A stretch of 53,169 bases of DNA from an uncultured Myxococcales bacterium (GTDB lineage: Bacteria > Myxococcota_A > Bradymonadia > UBA7976 > VGTA01), in NCBI GenBank assembly GCA_937146725.1, contig CAKZRU010000161.1, positions 1-53,169 on the forward strand, written 5' to 3'. A program made the position numbers and the translations under genes. The notes beneath the pieces were generated by a model. It did no database searches, was not told the DNA's origin, and was given only the letters and a program-made list of their open reading frames with translations. This document shows positions 41,228 to 49,421 of this stretch, one piece after another (the stretch's first letter is position 1; each line of letters begins with the position of its first letter).

Positions 41228-42617
41228 TGTCATACTCCATAGAGGCGATAAGTTGTGGGTCTTTATGAGCGACGATTGCGTCTTTGCTCGACCAGTGTAG
41301 GAAGCCATGTAAGAAGAGACCACCAATACCAATAAAGGTTGTCAAGTCCATCCAATGGAAGTGGAGATGATGATGGTAGGTCGGCATAACCACAAAGTAG
41401 AGATCAACAAAGTGCATAATAAGCATCCAAACCGCTGCTACACCAAGAACCATACGGTTACGCTTAGTGTGGCGACTCATCACTACCCAGAAAGGTAAGA
41501 TGAAGTGCCCTACAGCAATAAAGAGGCCAATGTTCTCCCAGCCGCCTTGCATGCGGTGTAGATACCAGCCGATCTCCTCGGGGATATTTGCATACCAGAT
41601 GAGGTAGTATTGACTAAAGGTAATGTAAGTCCAGAATACGATGAAACCAAACATAAGCTTACCAGCGTCATGGAAGTTACCGATTGTAATGGTGTTCTTA
41701 AGAATTCCATTACCTTCGAGCCACAAGGTGATCACAATCAAAGTGGCAAATAGTGCAACTGCAGTACCCGCAAAGATATATACACCAAACATGGTGCTAA
41801 ACCAGTGTGGATCAAGACTCATCAACCAGTCAAAGGCAAAGAAAGTCAGGGTCAGTGCAAAAGTGAGCATGGATAAAGGTGCAAGCTTACGCATCTTATA
41901 GTTCAGCGCTTCTGCTGCCGCACCGCCATCGGTTTCATCTTGTTTCACACTGTTGCTTCGGAAGAAGAACGCCATAAGGATCCAAATCCCAAAGAAGAAC
42001 ACAGCACGGATCGAGAAGAAACCTGTGTTTAGATAGGGCTCTTTAACCTTAAAGAAAGGATCAGACGCCGGATCAATATGAGTCCAGTGGAAGATGTCAC
42101 CAAAGCCAAGCAAAGCAACAACTGCTGCACAAACCGCCATAATCGGGAAGTTCATTGCAACATTTTCAGCCACACGGCGTAGACTTGTACTCCAAGAAGC
42201 ACGTACCAAGTGGTGTAAAATGGTGAAGAATAAGCCACCTAGACAAAGTGTGGTAAAGAATACAAATGCAGTCAGCCATGAGAACAAGAATTGCTTTTTA
42301 AGGCTGCCTTCATGTGCTGGTGCCTGATGCTTGTCAGCATGTGCATCAGTTTTGGCGTGTGCATCAGTTTTGGCATGTGCATCAGTTTTGGCGTGTGCAT
42401 CGGTCTTAGCATGTGCATCGGTCTTAGCATGTGCATCGGTCTTGGCTTGTGCATCAGCATGTGCTTGCTCAACAACGTGAGTATCGCTGCTCATAAAGTA
42501 GCCACCAAAGCTTGCTCCAAGACCAAGTACTGCACAGATCGTGGCGATCATTTGTGCACGCTTAATCACCGACTGAGGAATATGTGTTTCATCATTAAAA
42601 CTCTTGTGATGTCCCAT
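41220..42617 (-). CDS. actF: Alternative complex III subunit ActF (quinol:cytochrome c oxidoreductase)
   Basis: This 465-residue polytopic protein has about ten helices and ACIII signatures such as HWFSTMFGVYIF, ITFSQYYLIWYANIPEEIGWYLHR and LPFWVVMSRHTKRN. One helix (about 22-45) is followed by an unusual hydrophilic insert at about 52-95, six exact AKTDAH-type repeats plus flanking His/Asp. Family members lack this repeat as far as I know. ActF is a peripheral NrfD-fold-related membrane subunit without cofactors. It follows actE by 2 bases and overlaps the cytochrome c gene. Confidence 0.93.
   Translation of the reverse strand: MGHHKSFNDETHIPQSVIKRAQMIATICAVLGLGASFGGYFMSSDTHVVEQAHADAQAKTDAHAKTDAHAKTDAHAKTDAHAKTDAHAKTDAHADKHQAPAHEGSLKKQFLFSWLTAFVFFTTLCLGGLFFTILHHLVRASWSTSLRRVAENVAMNFPIMAVCAAVVALLGFGDIFHWTHIDPASDPFFKVKEPYLNTGFFSIRAVFFFGIWILMAFFFRSNSVKQDETDGGAAAEALNYKMRKLAPLSMLTFALTLTFFAFDWLMSLDPHWFSTMFGVYIFAGTAVALFATLIVITLWLEGNGILKNTITIGNFHDAGKLMFGFIVFWTYITFSQYYLIWYANIPEEIGWYLHRMQGGWENIGLFIAVGHFILPFWVVMSRHTKRNRMVLGVAAVWMLIMHFVDLYFVVMPTYHHHLHFHWMDLTTFIGIGGLFLHGFLHWSSKDAIVAHKDPQLIASMEYDNV
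42343..42450 (-). repeat. Six 18-bp tandem repeats inside actF
   Basis: Six 18-bp units at 42343, 42361, 42379, 42397, 42415 and 42433 encode the hexapeptide AKTDAH. Two sub-variants (CAGTTTTGG and CGGTCTTAG on the plus strand) show local expansion. Length changes keep the reading frame. Confidence 0.95.
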
Positions 42618-42619
42618 GA

Positions 42620-43306
42620 CTACTTATCTCCCTTCATTTGGCTCTTTTGTAGCGCACGAACGTAAGCAACGATCGCCCAACGATCTTCAACCGGAATCTG
42701 ATGCTTATAGCCCATCATTAGTCCTGACTTACTCCCATTAGAGATCACACCATAAATGTGTCCGGCAGTAAGCGCTCGCTTATACTTGTCGTGGTAGCTT
42801 GGTACAGGTAGCCCACCACGTTGTTTAACAGGACCGTTACCATAACCGGCAATACCGTGACATGGTGTACAGTAAATGTTGTATCTTTGCTGACCACGCT
42901 CAACAAAGGCCATATCGACCTTAAGCGGAGCTGGAATGCTTTCAACGGTGTTACCTTCTTCATCAAGACCACGCCAATAGGCATCATTCTCACGAAGATA
43001 GCGATCATCACCATCAAGACCATCAATATCTACGCCATAAGCGGTTTCAAGAAGCTCACGACCTACGGTGCCTTCAACTTGAGGACGCATCGCACGGCCG
43101 TCTTCAAAGAAAGTACTTACACGCTGTGGTTTGTACTTATCTTGTAAGTCCATATTTTGATTTAGGTGCACAGGCGGCTCTTTTGAGGGCATACCACGGC
43201 AAGCGCTCAAAAGGCCAAGTGCGCAACATACAAGGGCAATTCTACGCCCGATATGACCCCATTGGGGGCGCTGTTCTGCTTGCATAATATTATCGTATCG
43301 ATTCAT
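42620..43306 (-). CDS. actE: Alternative complex III subunit ActE (monoheme cytochrome c lipoprotein)
   Basis: This 228-residue product has a lipoprotein signal with lipobox LLSAC near residue 36 and one cytochrome c motif, CTPCH, in YNIYCTPCHGIAGYGNGPV. MGYKHQIPVEDRWAIVAYVRAL gives the axial Met region. MQPQ-type ACIII ActE features such as RLxxxxL are present upstream. Lipidation should anchor it at the periplasmic face of the complex. It lies 6 bases after actD and 2 bases before actF. Confidence 0.93.
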   Translation of the reverse strand: MNRYDNIMQAEQRPQWGHIGRRIALVCCALGLLSACRGMPSKEPPVHLNQNMDLQDKYKPQRVSTFFEDGRAMRPQVEGTVGRELLETAYGVDIDGLDGDDRYLRENDAYWRGLDEEGNTVESIPAPLKVDMAFVERGQQRYNIYCTPCHGIAGYGNGPVKQRGGLPVPSYHDKYKRALTAGHIYGVISNGSKSGLMMGYKHQIPVEDRWAIVAYVRALQKSQMKGDK

Positions 43307-43312
43307 TGTCGT

Positions 43313-43852
43313 TTACTCCTCAACATCGGTGATACCAGTACCACCAAGCTCAGAGAGGAGGGCTTTGGTCTTTTCCATGTCAAAGAGTGGATCACTCACT
43401 TCGATGGAAAGGAAAAACTTATCGTCGGTCACTCGTCTAAAAGCGGGTACATTGTCTAAGGGATGGTATGGACGAGGCATCATATTGAGTGCAAACATAC
43501 CAAAAACAGTACCAAAAGCTGAAAGCAAGATCGAAAGCTCAAAGGTTACCGGCAAGGCAAACTGCCAAGCAAAGTAAGGCTTACCTGCAATTACTAAGGG
43601 ATAGTCAACCGCACCGGTCCACCACTGAAGAAGTAAACCAATACTTAAACCGGTTAGACCACCACCAAGGGTGATCCAAGGTACCTTAGAACCGCTTAGG
43701 CCCATAGCGTCATCCATACCGTGAATCGGGAATGGAGACCAGGTCTCAAACTTTTTATAACCAAGGTCATTAAGCTTTTGTGCTGCATGAAGTAATTCAG
43801 CAGGATTGGCGAACTCTGCGAGAACGCCCCAATTCTTCTTAATCTCACTCAT
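43313..43852 (-). CDS. actD: Alternative complex III subunit ActD (DUF3341)
   Basis: This 179-residue protein has an N-terminal domain (GVLAEFANPAELLHAAQKLNDLGY), the DUF3341 hallmark PFPIHGMDDAMG (here SPFPIHGMDDAM), two helices (about 58-78 and 95-120) and a C-terminal RVTDDKFFLSIE segment. It is a membrane-associated subunit without redox cofactors. It begins 3 bases after the actC stop. Confidence 0.94.
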   Translation of the reverse strand: MSEIKKNWGVLAEFANPAELLHAAQKLNDLGYKKFETWSPFPIHGMDDAMGLSGSKVPWITLGGGLTGLSIGLLLQWWTGAVDYPLVIAGKPYFAWQFALPVTFELSILLSAFGTVFGMFALNMMPRPYHPLDNVPAFRRVTDDKFFLSIEVSDPLFDMEKTKALLSELGGTGITDVEE

Positions 43853-43855
43853 AAT

Positions 43856-45256
43856 TTAGTGTGCCTCCTTATGTGCATAGCCTTCCCAGTGTGGGTCAGC
43901 CTGTGGCATAACACCCTTAACCTCGGAGATCGCTACTGCAGGAAGGAACTTGAGGAAGAGAATGAATAGGGTGAAGAAAAGCCCGAATGAGCCAAGAAGT
44001 AAGCTCACGTCGAAAATGGTTGGTGAGTAGTAGTCCCATGATGAAGGCAAGAAATCACGATGCAGTGACATAGTGATTACAAAGCGCTCGAACCACATAC
44101 CAATGTTTACAAAGATCGAAAGAATAAATGTAACGGTTAGGTTAGTACGAAGCTTCTTTGACCAGAAGAACTGTGGAGAGATTACGTTACAGCTAACCAT
44201 GGTTAAGTAGGCCCACCAATATGGACCAAAAGCACGGTTAATAAAGGCAAAGCCCTCATAAGGTGAACCACTGTACCAAGCGATGAAGAATTCCATTGCA
44301 TAGGCATAACCAACAAGAGTACCGGTAACCAGGATAACCTTGTTCATATTCTCGATGTGACGCAGAGTGATAAAGTCCTCTAGTCCAAAGAGCTTACGGC
44401 AAGGCACAGCTAGGGTTAATACCATCGCAAACCCTGAGAAGATCGCACCTGCAACAAAGTATGGAGGGAAGATTGTGGTGTGCCAACCAGGAATTACTGA
44501 AACCGCAAAGTCGAAAGATACGATGGTGTGTACAGAAAGTACAAGCGGTGTCGCAAGACCAGCCAGAAGCATGTAGGCACGCTCATAGTTTTGCCAGTGA
44601 CGGTTCGCACCACGCCAACCAAGTGACAAAATACCATAAGCCCAAAAAGCGAGCTTATTCTTGGCACGGTCACGTAAAGTTGCAAGGTCAGGAACAAGGC
44701 CTACATACCAGAATAATAACGAAACGGTAAAGTAAGTCGAAACTGCAAAAACGTCCCAAAGAAGTGGACTACGGAAGTTTGGCCACATCGCCATTTGGTT
44801 TGGAAGCGGAAGCATCCAATAGGCAGCCCATACACGACCAACGTGAATACCTGGGAAGACCAAAGCACAAATAACCGCAAAAATGGTCATCGCTTCAGCA
44901 AAACGGTTAATCGCAGTACGCCATTTCTGTCGGAACAAGAAAAGAACCGCAGAAATCAGTGTACCCGCGTGGCCGATACCAACCCAAAATACAAAGTTAA
45001 CGATCGCCCAACCCCAACCTACTGGGTTGTTAAGACCCCAAATACCAGTTCCCTCCCAAAAGAGGTAACCAATACTAGCAACAAGCATAAGTAAGAAGGT
45101 TGAAGAAAAGCCAAGAGCGAGTAACCAATTAATACTAAGCGGTTTCTCAACAACGCCACAAATGGCCTCTGTCACAGAATGGAAGTCGTGCTTTCCACCC
45201 ACCAATGGTGGCGGAAAGATCGAATCCTTTTGATAAATCTCATTTGAATCAGACAT
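43856..45256 (-). CDS. actC: Alternative complex III subunit ActC (NrfD-like quinol-binding)
   Basis: The ATG at 45256 has GAGGTGA 6 bases upstream and is preferred over a TTG at 45262. The 466-residue protein has about ten helices of the NrfD/PsrC type with [39 protein letters not shown] and [11 protein letters not shown]. In known ACIII structures this subunit holds the quinol site next to the iron-sulfur chain of ActB. It follows actB by 11 bases. Confidence 0.95.
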   Translation of the reverse strand: MSDSNEIYQKDSIFPPPLVGGKHDFHSVTEAICGVVEKPLSINWLLALGFSSTFLLMLVASIGYLFWEGTGIWGLNNPVGWGWAIVNFVFWVGIGHAGTLISAVLFLFRQKWRTAINRFAEAMTIFAVICALVFPGIHVGRVWAAYWMLPLPNQMAMWPNFRSPLLWDVFAVSTYFTVSLLFWYVGLVPDLATLRDRAKNKLAFWAYGILSLGWRGANRHWQNYERAYMLLAGLATPLVLSVHTIVSFDFAVSVIPGWHTTIFPPYFVAGAIFSGFAMVLTLAVPCRKLFGLEDFITLRHIENMNKVILVTGTLVGYAYAMEFFIAWYSGSPYEGFAFINRAFGPYWWAYLTMVSCNVISPQFFWSKKLRTNLTVTFILSIFVNIGMWFERFVITMSLHRDFLPSSWDYYSPTIFDVSLLLGSFGLFFTLFILFLKFLPAVAISEVKGVMPQADPHWEGYAHKEAH

Positions 45257-45267
45257 ATTCAATCACC

Positions 45268-48200
45268 TCAGCCGGCTTGAGTCGAGCCCTCAGCGTCGGC
45301 TGCTGGAGGGAAATTTGGGTTAGGATTACGAATCTTTGCAAGGAAAGATGTACGAGACTGAAGATTAAGCTCTGAAAGCAGAGTATAATCTCGAGCGGTC
45401 TTCTTAAGACGGTTAACCTCTGACTTCTCATTCTTGAGATCACCAAAAGTAATCGCTTGAGTCGGACAACCTTGTGCACAAGCTGGTGTGATACGGCTGA
45501 TAATTTGCTCAGCGACCTCAGCGTTAAGTGCAGCACGGCGCTTACCCTTATTAATGCGTTGTACACAGTAAGTACATTTCTCCATAACACCACGGAAACG
45601 AACCGTAACGTTAGGATTGCGTTGCATGTGTACCAACTCGTCTTGGCCCTTCGCATAATTATAGAAATTAAAGCGACGAACCTTGAATGGACAGTTGTTT
45701 GCACAGTAACGAGTACCGATACAACGGTTATAAACCATGTCGTTCAGCCCCTCTGGGCTGTGAACGGTAGCGGCGACAGGACAAACATTCTCACAAGGAG
45801 CAGTTTCACACTGTTGGCAAGCAATCGGTTGATGTACGATCTCTGGCTCTGCATCGCTACCAACAAAGTAACGGTCCATACGGATCCAGTGCATTTCACG
45901 TCCACGACGAACTTGGTCTTTACCAACCATTGAAATGTTGTTTTCAGACACACAAGCAACCATACAAGCGTTACAGCCAGTACAGGTATTAAGGTCGATA
46001 ACCATACCCCATTGATGCTTACCGGCAAGCAAAGCTTGATTCTCTCGCAAAGGAGTATTTTCAGCATCACCTTCTAGTGTATAGTTGAAATCACCAAAAA
46101 TTGAACGCTCTTCTGGATGTAGTACCGCAAACTTGCTTTGGTCAGGCATAGGCTGACCATGGTGAATAATACCAGGCTTAGCAAAGGTTGGGTTTGCCTT
46201 ATATTCTTCAACATTTGCCTCACGAACCAAGGCACGAGCTTCAAAGTTGAAACCAGGCTCTTGACGAGAGTTTGCATAGCGTTGAACGGCTGCTACATCA
46301 TAGGTACCGCCTGCTTTGCTCACCTTACCGGCAGACGCAAAGAAAGCATTATTGCTATTACGAACAGGAGTGACATCAAAACCGGTCACATCGCTGCTGT
46401 GGTAAGAGCCCTTATGGTATTCAAGATAGTTATTAAACTCACGGCCGTAACCAAGAGTTAAAACAACAGTATCATCAGCTTGACCAGGCATGATCCAAGC
46501 AACGCTTGAGATCTCTTTGCCGTTGGCAGAAACCTTAACCATATCCTCATCTTCAACACCAAGCTTCTTAGCGGTTGCAGGACTGAGTAGTGCCGCATTA
46601 TCCCAAGTAATCTTGGTCATCGGATCAGGAAGCTCTTGCAACCAAGCGTTGTTTGCAAAACGACCGTCATAGCTATTATGACCTGCAACAAATACAACGT
46701 CCATGCTCTCGCTACTTGGAGCAGCAACAGCGCTAGGATTGAGTGAGCCAAGACCACGTGCTGCTGCAGTTGCTGCCTTAAAGGGAGCATTTGCATCAGC
46801 AAGTACACCCGCGTGCAACCAACGACGCCATTGCTTGTGGAAACCAACCGCACCAACTGCGCTCTTCCAAGCACCACGAACAATCTTGTATCCGCTTGTT
46901 TCTTCGCCTAGAATCGCAGCTAAAACTTCGATTTCGCTCATTGAGTCAAACAATGGTGCAATCAAAGGTTGCTGAATGCTGACTTGACCGTCGATAGAAA
47001 CAAGATCACCCCATGCCTCAAAGCCATGAGATTGTGGAATCACAATGCTTGCTTCAGCCTTAAGAGCTTTACCGGTCTCATTTGCTTGATCGCTGAGGTA
47101 AACAACACTCTTGGCCTTGGCAACAGCTGACTTAAAGTCAACATCTGCAGGAGCTGAGTATGCTGGGTTAGTACCAAGCATAATCAAAGCGTCAACAGAG
47201 CCACTATTAAGTGCCTTAGTGAGCTCTTGAATGCTCTTCATGTCTCCCATGCCCGCTTTGTGCATTGGACGACGATAGTCAGTGTAATAATTAACTAAAG
47301 AGCCACGAGCTCCAAGCTTCTCATTCATCAATGCAGCTAGAGCATGTACGATGGCCGGCTGTCCACGTCCCGCAAGCACCAAAGCATGACCTTGGTTGGC
47401 CTTTAAGTCAGCTGCAACAACTTTAGCTGCCTTAGTTTGGCGAGCGTCAAGAGCAACACCACCCTTAGAAGCACCAGCCACACCAAGTTCCGCCGCTACT
47501 GCATGAGCAAAAGCTTCGACTTGACCATGAGAAGCACGAACACGATGGTCTGCATTACTACCGGTTAAAGAATAGCGAGCTTCCACAGCATATAAACGGC
47601 TTAGCTTAGCATCCTTTGCGGTCACTTTATCGACACGACGGCTCTCTGCCCACTCATTTGCATAAGCAACAGAAGGTCCTTCATTGCCTAGAAAGTCGTT
47701 ATCAAGACTTAAAACAGCTTGCGCTGCTTTAAATGAATAACGAGGTCTGAGAGACTCACCAAAAACAGCTTCCATCGCTGTCATTTGGTTGTCATCACTG
47801 ACCGACTCATAGGTGTACCATGTTGCACCAAACTTAGCGCTCATCTTTTGAGCCATAGCGTGCATTTGGATCGAAGGCGCATATCCGGAAAGGACAGCTA
47901 CTTTTTTACCACTTAGGCTTGCACCAAGATCTTTAAGAGCTTTCTCAGTACCTGCGCGGTTACCGGCTTTGCCATTAAGTTTTGGCGAGCGTAATCTTTG
48001 CGGATCATAAAGATCGATAATGGTAGACTGTTGGAAATTATTAAGCGCACCATAGTTACTACGGTGATCAGGATTCCCCTCAACCTTAGTTGGGCGTCCC
48101 TCATGACTTTCAACAAGTAAACCAACAACTTCACCGCCTGCTTGAGTCGCAGTCGCATAGTATTGTGGAATACTTGGCAAAATCTCTTCGGAAGCAACCG

Positions 48201-48435
48201 AATAAGGCAGGATCTTCTCTTCTGGGCGACGGATGACATCACATCCGGCAAGGCCACTCGCAGCTAGACCTGCGCTGACCCAACCCATAAAGCCACGACG
48301 TGAAGGATCATTGCTTGATTCTTCGCTATTTACGTCTAGCTCATCTTGAAACTCTTTTGCGGCTTCTGCAAGGTACACCGGAGACTGGTGTAACTCTTCG
48401 CGACTGCGCCAATATTTGCGCGTATTATTATTCAT
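45268..48435 (-). CDS. actB: Alternative complex III subunit ActB (molybdopterin-oxidoreductase-like, Fe-S)
   Basis: The protein is about 1055 residues. The ATG at 48435 overlaps the actA stop as ATGA; a frame-continuous ATG at 48444 is an alternative. A twin-arginine signal, SRRGFMGWVSAGLAASGLAGC, lies near 45-65. Then comes a large molybdopterin-oxidoreductase-like domain that in this family has lost the Mo cofactor, and a ferredoxin-like domain (from about 790) with CTGCNACMVAC, CQQCETAPCENVCP, CIGTRYCANNCP and CTYC...CAQGCP for four clusters. It carries electrons from the quinol site toward the hemes of ActA and ActE on the periplasmic side. Confidence 0.95.
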   Translation of the reverse strand: MNNNTRKYWRSREELHQSPVYLAEAAKEFQDELDVNSEESSNDPSRRGFMGWVSAGLAASGLAGCDVIRRPEEKILPYSVASEEILPSIPQYYATATQAGGEVVGLLVESHEGRPTKVEGNPDHRSNYGALNNFQQSTIIDLYDPQRLRSPKLNGKAGNRAGTEKALKDLGASLSGKKVAVLSGYAPSIQMHAMAQKMSAKFGATWYTYESVSDDNQMTAMEAVFGESLRPRYSFKAAQAVLSLDNDFLGNEGPSVAYANEWAESRRVDKVTAKDAKLSRLYAVEARYSLTGSNADHRVRASHGQVEAFAHAVAAELGVAGASKGGVALDARQTKAAKVVAADLKANQGHALVLAGRGQPAIVHALAALMNEKLGARGSLVNYYTDYRRPMHKAGMGDMKSIQELTKALNSGSVDALIMLGTNPAYSAPADVDFKSAVAKAKSVVYLSDQANETGKALKAEASIVIPQSHGFEAWGDLVSIDGQVSIQQPLIAPLFDSMSEIEVLAAILGEETSGYKIVRGAWKSAVGAVGFHKQWRRWLHAGVLADANAPFKAATAAARGLGSLNPSAVAAPSSESMDVVFVAGHNSYDGRFANNAWLQELPDPMTKITWDNAALLSPATAKKLGVEDEDMVKVSANGKEISSVAWIMPGQADDTVVLTLGYGREFNNYLEYHKGSYHSSDVTGFDVTPVRNSNNAFFASAGKVSKAGGTYDVAAVQRYANSRQEPGFNFEARALVREANVEEYKANPTFAKPGIIHHGQPMPDQSKFAVLHPEERSIFGDFNYTLEGDAENTPLRENQALLAGKHQWGMVIDLNTCTGCNACMVACVSENNISMVGKDQVRRGREMHWIRMDRYFVGSDAEPEIVHQPIACQQCETAPCENVCPVAATVHSPEGLNDMVYNRCIGTRYCANNCPFKVRRFNFYNYAKGQDELVHMQRNPNVTVRFRGVMEKCTYCVQRINKGKRRAALNAEVAEQIISRITPACAQGCPTQAITFGDLKNEKSEVNRLKKTARDYTLLSELNLQSRTSFLAKIRNPNPNFPPAADAEGSTQAG

Positions 48436-49115
48436 CTGTGACATCCTGAGCAATGTTGAGGGGGGTTGACACTTTCTTTTGCTGCCTTGCCTTCATCGCT
48501 CGCAAGGAATTCAGCGCGCTGAGCATCGGTATAGCCCATAGTGGTAACTTCACTAGTTGGGCGTAAATGACGCTCTGGCTCACGGTGACAGTCTAGACAC
48601 CAGCCCATGTTGAGTGGTTCAGCTAGGCCGACTTCAACCATTTGGTCGATACGGCCGTGGCATGACTCACAACCAACACCAGCTTGGATGTGGGCACTGT
48701 GCTCAAAGTACGCATAATCAGGTGTTTTGTGGATACGAACCCATTCGATGGGCTTATTTTCGATCCAACTTTCACGAACTTTGCGTAGCTTAGGGCTATC
48801 GGTTTTAATTTGAGTGTGGCAATTCATACAGGTTTGGGTTGGAGGAACCCGAGCCGAACTAGCGTTTTCAACGCCAGTGTGACAATAGCGACAATCTAAA
48901 CCGAGCTCACCTGCATGCAGCTTGTGACTATAGGGCACAGGCTGCTCAGGCGTATAACCGACATCGGTAAATTTCGGAGAGAAATAATACCAGACACCAG
49001 CAATCGCGGCGATTGTTACTACAGGTCCAATTACACCAAAAAAGATCAAAGGGATCTTATTGTGCCACTTGGGAAACACCCAATGCTCGTTGGGCGGAGT
49101 CTCTTTTTCGCTCAT
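48432..49115 (-). CDS. actA: Alternative complex III subunit ActA (pentaheme cytochrome c)
   Basis: This 227-residue protein has one N-terminal helix (about 23-45) and five CxxCH heme motifs: CRYCH, CMNCH, CESCH, CLDCH and CSGCH. That is the usual pentaheme layout of ActA. It is the first gene of a 12-gene same-strand run, actABCDEF-cytochrome c-sco-ctaCDEF. The 306-bp region upstream contains two GCGNC-N5-GNCGC boxes and then the gene for a response regulator. Confidence 0.96.
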   Translation of the reverse strand: MSEKETPPNEHWVFPKWHNKIPLIFFGVIGPVVTIAAIAGVWYYFSPKFTDVGYTPEQPVPYSHKLHAGELGLDCRYCHTGVENASSARVPPTQTCMNCHTQIKTDSPKLRKVRESWIENKPIEWVRIHKTPDYAYFEHSAHIQAGVGCESCHGRIDQMVEVGLAEPLNMGWCLDCHREPERHLRPTSEVTTMGYTDAQRAEFLASDEGKAAKESVNPPQHCSGCHR

Positions 49116-49421
49116 CTTGTTGACTACCTCAAGAGGTGAATGTGTTGTTGAATATCTAAGAACTCACAACACTTAAATAATGGTTAATGGAGGGCGAAAC
49201 ATTATTGCGCTAAGGGTGAAAATGCATCATCGACAAAGCGATAAGCATACCACCTCACCTAAAAAATATACTACCGCTCAGTATGGCTAAAATATCGATA
49301 AAGTCTAGTGTTTTTTACAAACTTTACCTGCGTCAAATTGACGCATGTGCGTCATTTTGTCGCACCGCACTTATACCCTTTAAAACACTTAGCTTTTTAA
49401 TCAAAAAGATCGAGTCAAGTC
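49116..49421. other. 306-bp region between response regulator and act operon
   Basis: No gene is evident. It holds the regulator-like boxes at 49329-49365, an AT-rich stretch likely to include the act promoter (I cannot assign hexamers with confidence), and the palindrome ACCTC-AA-GAGGT at 49126-49137 close to the actA start, which contains the GAGG that may serve as the ribosome-binding site. Confidence 0.5.
49329..49365. promoter_or_regulatory. Two tandem RegA/PrrA-like boxes (GCGNC-N5-GNCGC) upstream of actA
   Basis: TGCGTCAAATTGACGCA (49329-49345) is a perfect 8-1-8 palindrome. The second box, GCGTC-ATTTT-GTCGC (49349-49363, in the wider frame GTGCGTC..GTCGCAC, 49347-49365), is slightly imperfect. 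Their centres are 19 bases apart, about two helical turns. Both fit the GCGNC...GNCGC consensus described for RegA/PrrA-type redox regulators. They lie about 214-250 bases upstream of actA. Confidence 0.6.

Noticed and set aside
42343..42450. Regular 18-bp array considered as a CRISPR array
   Set aside because: Units are contiguous without spacers and lie in frame inside actF; the same holds for the other tandem arrays.
42272..42665. Plus- and minus-strand repeat peptides over actF
   Set aside because: Out-of-frame readings of the 18-bp AKTDAH repeats.
45457..46975. Several plus-strand frames of 60-158 codons opposite actB
   Set aside because: They are shadows of the actB reading frame with low-complexity Thr/Leu content and no ribosome-binding sites.
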